NCBI GenBank assembly: GCA_019843655.1
Contig: JACDQD010000003.1
Location: 29,562,224 to 29,626,223, forward strand
Source: Lethocerus indicus
Lineage: Eukaryota; Arthropoda; Insecta; Hemiptera; Belostomatidae
Direction of reading: 5' to 3'
DNA: 64,000 nucleotides
The first letter of the stretch is position 1, and each line of letters opens with the position of its first letter. Below, one piece after another: positions 24,020-36,300 of this stretch. The notes below the pieces were generated by a model that saw only the letters and a program-made list of their open reading frames with translations, had not been told where the DNA came from and searched no databases. The position numbers were made by a program, and so were the translations under genes.

Positions 24020-26680
24020 TTGAAAAGCCGAAATTAAATTGATTAACCCCGCATTAATTCCATTTCGTGGTTGAATTAACATTTTCGATATTCGTTTCAT
24101 TTATCGTCCGTTCAACATTTTCACGGTCGTTATCGCTCACATATTCTCTAAAATAAAAAGGTACAAAATCCGCGTAATTATCGATTTCCGCCGTCACACC
24201 TTTAATATACAATTGAATTCGTATTTCTCGTCACGTTCCAACATTCAAGATTTACGCGGACTGAATTCATTATTTCTCGACTTGACCCGAGGGGCATATT
24301 TTATAAGACGGGCCTCAGTTTAACCAATCTGGTACCCAAATATAGCGCCATTAAATATTAAAATTATCGTCCGAAATTTGTAACGAGGATTCGAAAATCT
24401 TTATAATCTATTTTACCTCTTTCCTTCTAATGGGAGCATTGGAATATAGACGCGGCCAGTCTGAATACATGCGGCGAGATGATCATACATTATGAGATTA
24501 GGTCCCGAGAAAAGGAACAATTGAAAGGGAATAACGAAATCAACCGGTGACTGGAGTTGAGCATAGTGTTTACACGAATGAGGATATCCCGACCGAAAAT
24601 TTTAATTCAGTCCCAACTTGAATTGAACATTTAATATTGACACGCAGAACAAAAGACAACGCAATCTGGCTAAGCAGCAATAAGATTTTTGTCATCGTCA
24701 CTCGTCGAATTGTTCAGCTGTATTCATTTCCGGTGTACTCCTTTTAATATGTCTTCCGGCTGTGACGACAGGATGCTTAATTGGAAGCCGACTTGCGTAT
24801 GTGCCACGCAATATTAATTAGTGAATACCTGATGATCTGGTTTACGACAAATAAGTCGGTGAAGACAAAACAAATTCCTGCATTCCAAACAAATACATTA
24901 CTTTTTTGGAATTAGAATACATTAAATGGAATACTGAATACTGTTGGAACACATGCGACAATCAGTTCTCCACTCAGTGTACCGCTGAAATAATAAAATT
25001 GAAATGATCAATGAATTCACAGTGACAGGGATTTTTGTAATTTAGATCTGACGAAATTATAAATAAAGGGTTACAAGTCTAGTGGCATAATTACTAATAG
25101 TATACATTACTATGGGCGAATACGCCCAACGGTAAGATAAACCATCAATACTCTTGTGTCGTGCGGGTTAGTATCAATCGCTGGAGGATCCTACTACGCG
25201 TTGGACTCCAGTGACTAATGGAATATGTATTTAATTCAACATTTAAATGATATCGCGTTCATAATTCTGCCGATACGACACTACAGTGATTGAGATATTT
25301 CATTGGATTCATTTGAAGTAATTATTCGGAGGAAATAACTAAAATATGCTAAGCAAGAATAAACCTTTAAACTATTAAAAGGTTTGGTATGTAGATTTTT
25401 TATTTATTTATTTTTTATATTATAAGAGATACTAAAGAAATATATTCAGAATTAAAGGGGAACGGACTTCACGATTATTCAGCAAACTTTGCAGTACATG
25501 CAAGGTGTAATTGGTTTTAGAACTTCCCTTTAATTACAGATGAAGGACTGAAACTATTTTAAATTCCCGCGCCCCTTTGTTAAATCCTCCTTTCTTCCAA
25601 AGTTTCCGCAACAAAAGGAGAAAGATTTATTAGATGTGAAAGGAAACCGAGTTAGTCGGACTTTCGGAAAGTTGTACTGGGGCGTGTTAAAACTACGTTG
25701 TGATAAATGTAGAGTAAGAGCGAATTAAATATAATATACTCTCGAGTTTTTTAGACATGAAAGATGTACAAAGTTCTGATTTAATATATTAGAGCAATAG
25801 TCATTGTTTTATCGCAGTTTGTGCGAACCACAGCGGTAATGCATTGCCGCCGCGACTGCGGCCGTGGCAAAATTAATTTTAACATCGAGGTTTTTTCAAT
25901 TGATAAAAAATTTGTTGACGCGCGTTGGAATTTATTTTCGTTAATTAAAACTTGGTGCAATATCGCGTTGGTTTTTTAAAGTTGTCAGTCTATCACTTTG
26001 TTTTAGCTATGAAAAATGGTGTTTTTATATGAGACACCATAAATAAACTATGATACAATATATATGAATGTAAACAATTTTACTAATGACTCTAGCTACT
26101 TCAATAAACGCTGAGAAACATCCCAGGGCGACATCCATACCAGTCATCCAACCACTCGGGATGAGTTTGTTCTGGACTGGGTACGTACGAATAATAAGGA
26201 AGACTTGCGGGGTGAACCTCAAGGTCCTACGGTGGGAAGGAAATCAGTTCGTTAATTCGTCGTTAATACTTACCATTGGGAGAAGATAACACAGGGCACG
26301 GGGCATCACAAGATTGATAATATGTTTATATGTATTTTCATTAAATGCTATAAGGCTCATAACAGTTCATGAGCTGTCTACTTGCGCTGCAGAAGACAAG
26401 AAAAACTACAGCAACATTAAATACTATAATGGACATGTATGCGGGAGGAATCTAGTTGACAAAAAGAAAAAGTGAACGTGTGACTCCTGAACAAGCATGG
26501 GTTCTGTTTGTCGAGTACTCGGCTCGGAAACGAGGAAAAGTATTCCCAACGAAGAATTGCGGTCAGGAACCAACTGTAAGAAGAGTAAGTGAACCCAATA
26601 AAGTTCACCTGTTTACTTTAAGAACAAGTCATGAGGCAGTATTGAAAGGAAAACTTTCACGCAGACGGGTAAACACCGGT

Positions 26681-27880
26681 GTCCGCTAACTTTTTACTGC
26701 GATCGGCGAATATTCCGTCCTCAGTCTGGACCACAGTGCGGATCGCGTCCTCCCCACTTCGGCCGCTGTGAAGCCAAAATCCTCCAATCGGACGAGGCCG
26801 CGAGAAATACGAGCATGTATTACGAGCATCGCAAATCTAAGCGCGATACGGCACAAAATAAAGGGAAAAACAATTTAACCTGGTAAAAACAAACAGGAGA
26901 AGCGATCTTTTATTGACAAGTTCGGAGCCTGGGTTTGGTGGGTGGATGGTGCGATAAGGGCTCCTATCCCGCCGCTCGCATTTCAGGGTTTTTGAAATTC
27001 GGTCAGATAGGGAACAGTCATCCGGGTTAGTCCGTTTTCCGAATATCAGAAGAGAAACACACCCCAGAAGTTTTTTATAGTACTATATTATTACTTCATC
27101 TTTCAAGAAACGATGTTTGGTGTAGTCCGCGGCTGTTACTTGTTACTGTTGCTTGTTAGCTGTGACTTACAAGCTTCTTGTAACCCTTCTTTATACATAT
27201 TTGAACATATTTACGTAAATAAAAAAAATAGATCCGTACTATCTGTACCTTTAGGCCAGCGATTTTGAACCTTTTTTGTGGGTAGCACTTCCTTGAATCT
27301 GAACATAAGCTCTTGTGCGCCCTTAAAAAATGTATATTTTTTATATTTAAGAAAAATCATTTATTGCATAAGCAAATGCCGAGTTTATTTACAATATGTA
27401 TATTACTATATAACATAAAAAGCAATATTTAAATTTTAATGGCTTTACATGCTTGTATTATGAACGGCGTGTGATTCTGTATATTCTTCACGGCAATTGT
27501 TTCATTTGGATAAAATAAAGTTCCCTTTTCATTTGTAACCCATAGATGTATGAAATGGAAAGTGAAGCTCTAGCGCTAAGTCGGTATTTCTTGATTCGTT
27601 TAGCGAACTGCAGGCGGAAGCTGTTATCGTCAACCGTCGAACATTCACGTAGTTTTTAAAAACGACGGAAGGAAGCCATGCGGAAGTGCAGTATCACGCC
27701 GTCCGGGAATGTGACCGTGTTTCGTCTCGTATGGGCTTTGTTTCTTTTTATAACGCGAATGAGTGGGACAGAGAAGAGAGGAGAAGAGGATTGCGGGAGT
27801 GAGAGAGAGATAACCGATGTTGGATAAATAAAGAAAGGGCGATTGTATGAAACCAACTGTCACCGTAGTCTCGTAGCAGC
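26681..27880. other. Non-coding block containing a hAT-like relic
   Basis: A GC-richer patch at 26690-26800 and AT-rich DNA beyond. The segment from about 27257 resembles the end of a hAT transposon and is listed separately. The minus-strand frames at 27645-27932 cross a GA repeat and are not convincing. Confidence 0.5.
27257..27345. mobile_element. Probable decayed hAT-type transposon end
   Basis: The segment opens with CAGCGATTTTGAACC followed by TTTTTTGTG. From memory, many hAT elements begin CAGnG(G/A)TTnTCAACC plus a T run. It continues with a degenerate GCACnnCnTTGAAT and a GCGCCCTTAAAAAAT block, wording I associate with these elements. I found no matching opposite end, no clear 8-bp target duplication and no transposase frame, so at most this is a solo end or fragment. 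Confidence 0.4.
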
Positions 27881-27886
27881 CTCCTC

Positions 27887-27891
<5 letters not shown>

Positions 27892-27917
<26 letters not shown>
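27892..27917. repeat. (CT)n microsatellite
   Basis: A pure CT run, the first of three within about 220 bp; the others are at 28042-28058 and 28094-28109. Confidence 0.95.
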
Positions 27918-27923
<6 letters not shown>

Positions 27924-28041
27924 GGTCCGCATGGGTACCTATCTCTCCCATTCTTTCTATTCGTCCTCCCCTACTGGCCTCCCCCTCCCCCTCAGCTCTC
28001 GCTTACATTTCATGGTTGTCTCCCCCACTCACTGACTCTTC

Positions 28042-28109
28042 CTCTCTCTCTCTCTCTCATTCGCATATTCCGCATGGGTTTCGTTCCTCCCCGTCTCTCT
28101 CTCTCTCTC
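28042..28109. repeat. Two (CT)n runs in a pyrimidine-rich tract
   Basis: Pure CT at 28042-28058 and 28094-28109, separated by mixed sequence. The whole of 27885-28130 is pyrimidine-rich on the plus strand. Confidence 0.93.
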
Positions 28110-28710
28110 CCTTGGTGTCTCTTCTAGTGGTGCGGGGGTCGGGCCTAACAAAGCGCTAACGACCGCAGGCTCCTCTACTCTGCTCGGGGTGAATTTTTCA
28201 TTTCGGCCGGGTCGCATTCTACGACAGTGCTCTCCTACCAAATCATCCGCGACCCATTGTTGGAATAGTTGATTAAAATGGAATATATAATTTCCCGGAG
28301 GGAGTGTCCGTCCCGTCGGGCGGTCCGAATTAACCCGTCGCCGTACGGTGGTTGGAGGGGAGGTTTTTTGTTTAAATGCTCCGAATTAAGTTTTTCTTCT
28401 CCCGTATCGTGACAGTCCATCACCGAAAAACATGTTTGTACCCCCGTCCTCTTGCACATTGCGAGTGATATTCCGCTCGAGTCCCAACGGGGCATTGCCC
28501 TCTCCGTACTCTCTTCCAAATAGAAGCATCCCTGCAATAGTTAATTAAAAAGTAAATTAATAATCCGACCGAGAGGTTTGTGATACAATTACGATTGGAG
28601 GCCACTCGCTAAAAAGTAGAGATAAATAAGCACTGTGTAAAAGGTTACCAACATAGATTACTAACAATAAATATGTAACCAATGAACATTAACTGAATGT
28701 TCTACATATT

Positions 28711-28746
28711 ATACTATCATACTATCTCATTATCCTACTATCTTAC
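28711..28746. repeat. Degenerate ACTATC-type tandem repeat
   Basis: Several diverged copies of an 8-11 bp unit ending in CTATC, lying directly beside the left arm of the inverted repeat at 28756. Confidence 0.6.
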
Positions 28747-28755
28747 TTTGTACTT

Positions 28756-28849
28756 TCTTATCTATACTTTGATACAAATTTAATATAGGAATCCTCCAGA
28801 ATGTGTGAGTAATATAAAATATTAAATTTGTATCAAAGTATAGATAAGA
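28756..28849. repeat. Perfect 31-bp inverted repeat, 32-bp loop
   Basis: 28756-28786 is the exact reverse complement of 28819-28849. The 94-bp unit has no obvious target-site duplication at its edges. It could be a very short MITE, a hairpin-RNA source or a recent inverted duplication. A perfect stem is unlike a microRNA precursor, which usually has bulges. Confidence 0.95.
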
Positions 28850-29400
28850 CGGATATTTGCCAGGATGGTACACAGTATATGGGATATAGTAACGTCAGGC
28901 ACTCGTGAGAGGTTCACCGTTGCGGGGGCGGTCGGAGGGGTGAAAGAAAAAGGAAAAAAAATTGTTAGACTGGTCTGAATTTACGGTGCCGGCGCTAACA
29001 AGGCCGGCTATGTCCGACATAGAAATCGGTTGGATTATTGTGGCGGCCTCCCTCTCATCTCACCCCTTTCCGCCTCCTCCATTGTCCCGCTTCTTTCTCC
29101 CCCTTCTTTACTGGGCTCTCTCAAACCGCCCCCTCCTCCCACCCCCCGGTAAAAACCGAACGAGCCCCAACCAATTTCTGAACGTAGGGGCGCCGGGTAC
29201 ATTTTTCTCGCCGCCCCCCGGGGGTCTGGTTTATGTTTTCCGCGGATATTGGCTCCGCGCGCGCCCAATTTGGCGCCGCCCTAGCCTCCGGGCCCGACAT
29301 AATTAACTTACAATATAATTCCGAAGATTTGCCGAAGAAAGGGGGTAAAAAAACGCGGCTCCTCTCGGAATAATGTCCCAATTACCCCCAACCTTTCCCG

Positions 29401-31560
29401 TGTATAGCCGTTGTTTGGAGTTAAACAAATCGGGATATAAAATCTGCCGATAGAGCAAAATCGATTCTGACCAATCTAGTTCTGAAGTAATGTAGCGGAA
29501 ATTGGGCATGGATTCTTTACAATAATCATAAGATGTTATTCGAGGCACTAATGACTCAATATTAGTTACAGACAATATTTTATTATATAAAATCGTATAA
29601 TATAGGGGAAGTTTCTTTAAATCAATCCTTTAATAACGATGGAATAAAAAGTGTACAAATATCTTCGAGTGGTCATTCACTGAAATATGCTCTTGCTTGA
29701 TAAGGTGGAATTTGGTGGTGTCGAAAGTAAAGTGTCATGGGAAACATTTTAAGGTTTCAGTTATAACATATGATAACATATACATTTTTTGAACTAATTT
29801 TTGCTCGAGCTATGATCAGTGATGCGTATGAGTGAAAAATTGTTAATGAGTGTAAGCCATTTGTTCACATTAATTAAGCCGTTCTCGTTCTATGTAGATT
29901 ATCTAAAGATTTATGAGGGGAACGAGGGTTTGTAATCACTAATTACATAGTAACAAGAAGTAAATGTGGCATTTTTGTTCTATGTTGACCGAAACAAACG
30001 AGGGCGAAGACGTACACAACGTCCAAACAAATGTTTGGCTTTAATTGATTAATTTCTAATAAATCAAAAGGATAGTATTTTTAAACAATTTAGAAAGGTC
30101 TTGCGGAACAATAATGTATCGGTAATAACTGGTGACAACTGCAGAAGTGGGCCGCAAAATATGCACGTGTACAGAGATTTATTCGGAACAAATCGAACCA
30201 ATAAAGAATCGCGCACCGGTTGAATCGCCCGGAAATGGTATCGATCGTTAACGCCACCTTTATTCTTATTTTAAACAATACGAATGATGAATGAGTTGTT
30301 CGCTTCTTAACAAATTGCCGCAGGCAAACCGCCGCCCGTTTGGCCGTAATTCAAATGAATTTATTAGTCCTTTACGATTTATACTGGTAATCTGGCAGTG
30401 ACGCCTACACAAAACTCCCGCCTCCCGCCGGCCCACACACCCCCCAAATAAAAAGGTAGTAAAGAGGTAAGGCCAAAGGAATGTTGAGGATCGATCATTT
30501 CAAGCCGGAGGAAAATAAATATCGCAGTTAAATTGTTTATGGTTCGATTTAGAAAAGGGATATTGATAAAACATTTTTCTTCCATTTTCCTCAAAAATCG
30601 GAATTATTAAATTTTATCTCTGGCGATTTAATCTATTTAACAGCAGTTGTACAACTTTTGAATTACAAGTCAATTTAAAAGTCATTAGGTTATTCTTTAT
30701 TTATTTTTCATGAAATCGTTTCATTGTAATGTATCGGTATATTAATTCTTTTTTAAGGATTGTGACACAAAAACAGACAGGACACGAAGTCCAAACAAAA
30801 AACGGTATCCGATTATCCGGGTAATTCGTATTGCTTTTAGGAAGAACCGCCGATGCACGTTCCGCGGGATTACAACGAGTGAATTTCAAAATATCAAAGT
30901 TTTCAGTAGTAATAAGCTTTTCTCATTATGAAATTACTGTTCGGTTATTAACTTTTTACCTGGAACAATTTCACTCGACATTGGATTTCGTTCGTTTCTC
31001 GCAAAATATACTTTTCGAAGCTAACAGTTTTGACTACATACTGTGTTGGTAATTTTAGCCGTAATCAAAGTGTTAAATATATACCTGTTTCCGGCACCAC
31101 CGTTCTTATTTGACTCTCTGATATTATCACGGAACACTGTCGAAACTGGAACCGGTATAGCGTTGGACCAAATCAGCCAGTCGTGACATTAAATTCATAA
31201 CTTGTAACAATGTTGGTACACAAAATGTCTTTCTGAATGCTTTTGTCAACCAGAACTTCATATTATAAAAATAAAAACTGCAAGAACAATGGATTTTTTC
31301 AACACTTAATTAATTTCCGAGGGCTTTAAAAAGGCTGAGAATGTTTGATCAAATCAGTGGCAACCGATTGAAATCTGGCGAAGAAGGGGGAAATATCGAT
31401 GAATACGTGTTGTTATGGCACGTAAAAGATCATGGATGTCGTCCGGTATTTATTTTTTTTTACATTTCAATCTTATAAAGAATCAGGTCAATTCAACACA
31501 TGGGAAAATTGGGGAAAAAGAGAATGTGGAATGAATTTTGTCCAAATCCAATTACACGGA
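29401..31560. other. AT-rich non-coding block
   Basis: AT-rich with a GC-richer patch at 30300-30480. No gene, repeat or motif cluster stands out. Confidence 0.6.
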
Positions 31561-31779
31561 GATGGTTAATTCTCCGGTCTTTTGAAGTGGCGGCCGGTTG
31601 GGCTCCGGCCGGTGTAGTAGATTGAAGTGTTGGTCGAAATAATAAATGAAATTGTGACATAAGAGGACGGTGGCGGGTGATGTTAAAAAATCATCAAGAC
31701 TCACTTCCTCCGGGCAATGTTTTTAACCTCACCCAACTTGATTAAACTTTTATACGCCCTCCTACCCTCCCCAGCAATA

Positions 31780-31820
31780 CCCTCCCTCTCTCTCTCTCCC
31801 TCTCTATCTCTCTCTTCCCT
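31780..31820. repeat. CT-rich pyrimidine tract
   Basis: Short pure CT runs joined by CCC and A interruptions. Confidence 0.9.
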
Positions 31821-31940
31821 CTTTGCGGCGTTCCATTCTATTTTCAACCCCCTCCCCCACCCCCTCCATTCCGCTGCACCCTCACGGTGGCTTAACTTTC
31901 CGCACGGACTTTTTCAACTATTTAAACGGCGGCGACGAAT

Positions 31941-31964
31941 TGTGTGTGTGTGTGTGCGTGCGTG
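31941..31964. repeat. (TG)n microsatellite
   Basis: Alternating TG with two CG substitutions, the only clear TG/CA repeat in the window. Alternating purine-pyrimidine DNA of this kind can adopt Z-form. Confidence 0.93.
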
Positions 31965-34900
31965 TACTCGTGGGAGATCTGCACACCGCGAGCATTCATA
32001 CCCTCCCCACCACCCTGCTTTTCCCGGGGGACGAATTTGCATGAATTACTCCGTTTAGTCTTTTCGGTGATGAAATAAAAAAAGAGGTAAAGAAAGAAAA
32101 CGCGGTAAATTTAATTTCCCACGAATTGGATTGGGTCGATATCCTGTAAAGGAGTTCACTTTTAGGACTATGCGTGTAACCAGTGTCTTCATTTATTTTT
32201 TAATTCCTTATCGGCGTCAATATAATTGCGCTATATAAGTACCTCCTATTCACCTGGCTAGAAACATCCGAATTCTTCTACATTCCGTAGTAAATTTGTT
32301 TCGTACATTGTAAGTTTATTAGCCGCCTTTGGGCTGACCTTTTCGACAGTGGGCTCAGCAGTCCGAATATTCGATTTAAGTCGATTCTTTTGCAAGATTC
32401 TTTTTGTCGACCCTTTGGCAGGGGTACACTGTTGAGAAATATGGCAGGACAAGGTTGTCGACGAAGCGTGAAAGTGAACACTGGCGGAGACATTCACCTT
32501 CGCCCTCCATCGTTTGCATTCAATATAGGTACAGGACACTCTCGGAAAGTTCCATTTATGAATATACGATTGTATCTCTCCGTAGTTCTGTTCCTATCGA
32601 GAGCTAGGATTGTCGTACGAAAATCTGAGCGGATCCTCGAAAAAAAATTCCCTGCTACAAGCAGAAAAAAAGTTGGCACGAAAAACATTTGTGAAGGGTT
32701 CTCCCATTAATATTCAATTCGAACTCCCCCGCCCCAGTCAGTGTTGAACAATCGCGGAACCTAATTTAAACGGAAATTCAGTCGTGGAGGGGGGTAGAGG
32801 AACCCCAGCCCTCTAAATTCATTTTTGATGCCCTCGCTGCCAACGATGGTTTAGGAAGGGGGGAGGACGTTTTCCGTTCTTTGACTTCGCGCTCATATTA
32901 TTTGTGAAGTGAGAGAAGAACGGCGGGCCAAGGAGAGGGAATACGTGCTGGTCCATCAGTGGCTGCATCCGATCAACGGTCTCTTGCCATGGCGGCTGAA
33001 ACCGTCCCTATTGGCCGTAATTAATTTCGGTTTCCTAATTGGACTCTTAAGGCAACAGCAAACATGATAATTGAAACCAACATTATAATATTTATGGCAT
33101 ACAAAAGAATTGTGATTTTCATAATTGAATTTTGTCATAGGATTATGGTGAAATTTCGGGACATTTTTCTACATGTACGCCCCGGGAATTTTTTCTAATT
33201 TTTTTCCCTCTCCATTAAAAATAGGTTTTTTCTCGTAATGTTTGATACTTGTAGTTACCGAAGAGGCGTCCAGTGCCGCGAATCTATTCTAATTACTGAG
33301 GCAATGAAATTAAAGGCAGTAATTCTCTCTCGACCATTTCCTCACACAGCGGTACTTTCAAACCGGATCGTGCAGACCCAGAATTTAAGGAACGAAATCG
33401 CGAAAGCCGGATAGATTGCAAGAGGGTAGGAATCACGTTCGCAGAAGAAAGCTGAAGGAATGCTTAATAAGGGGAATCAATCGGAAGCGCGGAGGAGGAG
33501 AACGCATTGTCCCCGGGGACGGGGCATTTTTCTCGGTTCGCCAATAAACCTCGGCCGTGCGGACAATGGGGGTAGGTGTCCGGCCTACGGGGCCCCTCGG
33601 CTAAGAGGAGAGGCCAAGAATTTACGCCCCATTTGGCTGAGTGGTCCCAGCTGAGCGGCCGTGGAAGACGGCACAACACCCGCTCCCATTAATGGCCCCC
33701 ATAAGTCAACACAACAACTACAGCCAACCGACCCCTCAGGCCAGCCACGACTTATCCTTCAGACCGTGTCACCTCCGCCAACAAATATTTCTCCTTTCTA
33801 CCTAGGCAGATTCTAAATCGGCAGTTCAAAATGTTAAGCGAAAGAAAAAGAGTTTTAAACTTAACTGCATTAGATGGGAAATCAACGCGGATTTTAAAAT
33901 ATTAACATTCCGATGATATTCTTTGTGCATCCCCTCAATTTCGTACTTAGTTTTATCGATCTTTTTGCAAATCAATTGCAAACGACCTTCTTCTCGGTTC
34001 CATGATGCATTAGTAGGGTAAAACAAAAATACGGTACCGCTTTGAGACTGCTGTTATTTATGTTTTGTAATATTTCCAAATTGCCTCTGATATCCATGTG
34101 TAACAATTCGAATTGACTATTCATTAAGCTTAAAATATTCATTAAAATTGCTCAAAAACTTCACATAAGGTTGAATAATCCTTGTACTAGGACTACTAGA
34201 AATGACGTATTATAAAGGTTATTCTGTCTGTGTACCCGTTTATCTACATATACTCCGGGCTAGGATTTCATTTCTATTGACGGTCGGACGTTGACCGCTG
34301 TTTTGTCTTCCTATCAATAGGGCTCTCTGTCGCCTAGCCGCGTGATTGATGATACGGGCAGTCATGCGTGCTAATTCGATTATGTGTTATGTGCAGCCGT
34401 GGACCGATCAGCTGTCCTTGCACCGATTTCAAAACCAGTCATTCACTAGCGAGTGCTATCGTACGCTGCGATAGTATTAGCATGCAGTTGGCTTATAAAA
34501 TACGTGCTGATGATAAATTTACTTGGTGTGATCGACATAGGCGACGAATCAATAATAGTCTGTTAAATCGCTCAGTATACTGAGTATTCAACAGGAAACC
34601 GGTATTTGGACAGTAGGTACTGAACCTATCACAAAACATGAATAGTAACATACCATGTACGAAAGATTAGCTAATTCACTGCAATTACGCTTCAACGCCA
34701 TATCAATTCAAATGGATTATGTTGACTGCCCGTATACATTGAGCATTCCATCTTCAACAGTAATTTTAATTAGCTATTCTAGCGATTACTTTCCGTATTT
34801 AAAGGGTGCCGATATGGGCGGCGATAAATCTTGCATATTTAATACAAACATTCTGTATTCTTCAGAATGTGTCAGTATTTATAAAAAATATGTTTCTACA

Positions 34901-35175
34901 ACTGCCCAAGTCTTTTACTGGTGATTGCGTAAAAGTCAAGGAACCAATACCGCCCAATTGTTCGGGGAGTGTAATAAACATGTAGGAAATAAGAAAGCCA
35001 CTTATGAGAAATTGAGCTAATTTATGGATATCCATATCATCATACCATTTAAAATCTGGAATTGTTAAAAAATAATGCGAACGGTTCTTTAACATTCGTG
35101 ATAATTAAAATGGACAACATTTGGCAGGATTTTAAATTTTTCTGGCCCCGACGAAGAGAAACCCAAAAGCGAAAA

Positions 35176-35260
35176 GTCACGAGTGACGTATCGTGTCAAT
35201 TTACATTTTGAAACCCGTGTGCATATATAAAAGTCGTCCACGGACAACCGTGTTCGTAGA
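35176..35260 (+). promoter_or_regulatory. Candidate TATA promoter with CRE-like dyad
   Basis: GTCAC-GA-GTGAC (35176-35187) runs into a CRE-like TGACGTA (35184-35190). TATATAAAAG (35224-35233), close to the ideal TATA box, follows. Transcription would be expected near 35254-35256. No strong initiator motif is there, which weakens the call. TATA-like strings also arise by chance in AT-rich DNA. Confidence 0.25.
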
Positions 35261-35327
35261 ATTTTTAAGTGGTGTTTTTAACTTTTTATAAGCTCAGAAA
35301 AAAGTAGTCAATAAATGAGCGGAGAAA
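35255..35327 (+). other. Candidate first exon (start codon plus splice donor)
   Basis: About 60 nt below the expected start of transcription, ATAAATG gives a start codon at 35315 in a fair insect-like context. Four codons (M-S-G-E) and one base later comes GTATGT, a good 5' splice site. A tiny first coding exon is a common insect layout, for example in cuticle-protein genes. A possible partner acceptor is at 37159. The product is unknown. Confidence 0.15.
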
Positions 35328-36300
35328 GTATGTGTTTCGCGGAACCTGACCTCTGAATTCCGGCTCAGTTTGGCGCGGTACTTCTGTAAAATGTACGCTG
35401 GTAAAAATACTAGTACAGCAATAAAGAAAGATATAAACATGCCGGTTACATTATTAGTTAACCAGAATTTGATTATTTACGATTAACTACATAATGATCA
35501 AAGCACAAGAAGTCGTAGAGTTCTTTAATTTCCTGTTGTAATTCTGGACGTAACCGAAAATGCATTCGTGCATGATGGTTTATTAAATTGTCTAGGAATA
35601 ATACGATTATTCTAGTCTAGTTATACAAATAAAAACTATAAACCAAAAATTGTGCGTTTAGTAACGTGTAAGAAGATTTAATAACGTTCCTTCGGCCTGT
35701 CTATAAAACCAACCTCTGTATTCACTGATTGTAGTGCAATGCGATAGTATCGTTCTCCCGCTCGTTCGGTTCTAATTAGTTTCGTCTGCTGGCCGTGTCT
35801 GTGGCAATCGGAGATCCACAGTTACAGTATAGCGATAGTGCTGACAGGTTGCTTCCACCTGTCCGACGCGCGTATGCCCCTCATTATATTACTAACTGAA
35901 TGCTTCTTAACGACGGCGGGAAACCGAAACGTAACTAATGACAGTGTTATTTGTCCCGTCGTGATTTGTCATTAGCGATTTATGTTACGATACGGCCAAA
36001 TTGAGATAATAATTTCTAATCGCATTAATGGCATTAACAAATATTATTGTATATACATATAATACACAGCAACGATATTATCTTAGCGTGACACTGGTCT
36101 TCCTTAGAATATCATGTCATAATAACTGAGGAATTAATGTAATACAACAGCCATATACATAAACAGTATCGGAAATTTCCCCTTATTGACTAACGATAAT
36201 GTGAAGTAACATTTTGCAATTTCTAATGCAAATACGTTAAAATGAACACTACACTAACGCACTAAAACCTCGTTCGTTCGGCAAGTTATATTAATGGGTA

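Larger units (their letters stand above)
22621..26680. other. Mostly AT-rich non-coding block
   Basis: Starts with a GC-richer patch (22650-22860) holding two adjacent small palindromes, then AT-rich DNA. A patch at 23370-23480 contains C-rich runs. Short frames at 26025-26289 and 26417-26689 overlap on opposite strands and match nothing known. Confidence 0.55.
28131..29400. other. GC-rich islands around an inverted repeat
   Basis: Islands at 28131-28520 and 28900-29390 flank an AT-rich stretch holding the 31-bp inverted repeat. Frames overlap on both strands throughout the second island (28962-29306, 29035-29268, 29121-29381) with no domain, as expected for stop-poor GC-rich DNA. Confidence 0.55.
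31561..33800. other. Mosaic block with three GC-rich patches
   Basis: Patches at 31580-31620, 31740-32040 and 33460-33720. They hold a 7-bp GC hairpin CGGCCGG/CCGGCCG (31591-31611), a pyrimidine tract (31780-31820), a GT repeat (31941-31964) and the palindrome GTCCCCGGGGAC (33509-33520). Frames at 32258-32710 overlap on both strands and match no family. Confidence 0.55.
33801..36300. other. AT-rich block with a candidate promoter
   Basis: Largely AT-rich. GC-richer patches lie at 35320-35390 and 35740-35880. The candidate promoter at 35176-35260 and short exon at 35255-35327 are listed separately. Confidence 0.5.

Noticed and set aside
28756..28849. microRNA precursor
   Set aside because: The stem is perfectly paired over 31 bp, AT-rich, and matches no known conserved insect microRNA that I could recall.
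28962..29381. Genes in the GC-rich island
   Set aside because: Three frames overlap on both strands with no known domain; high GC alone explains the lack of stop codons.
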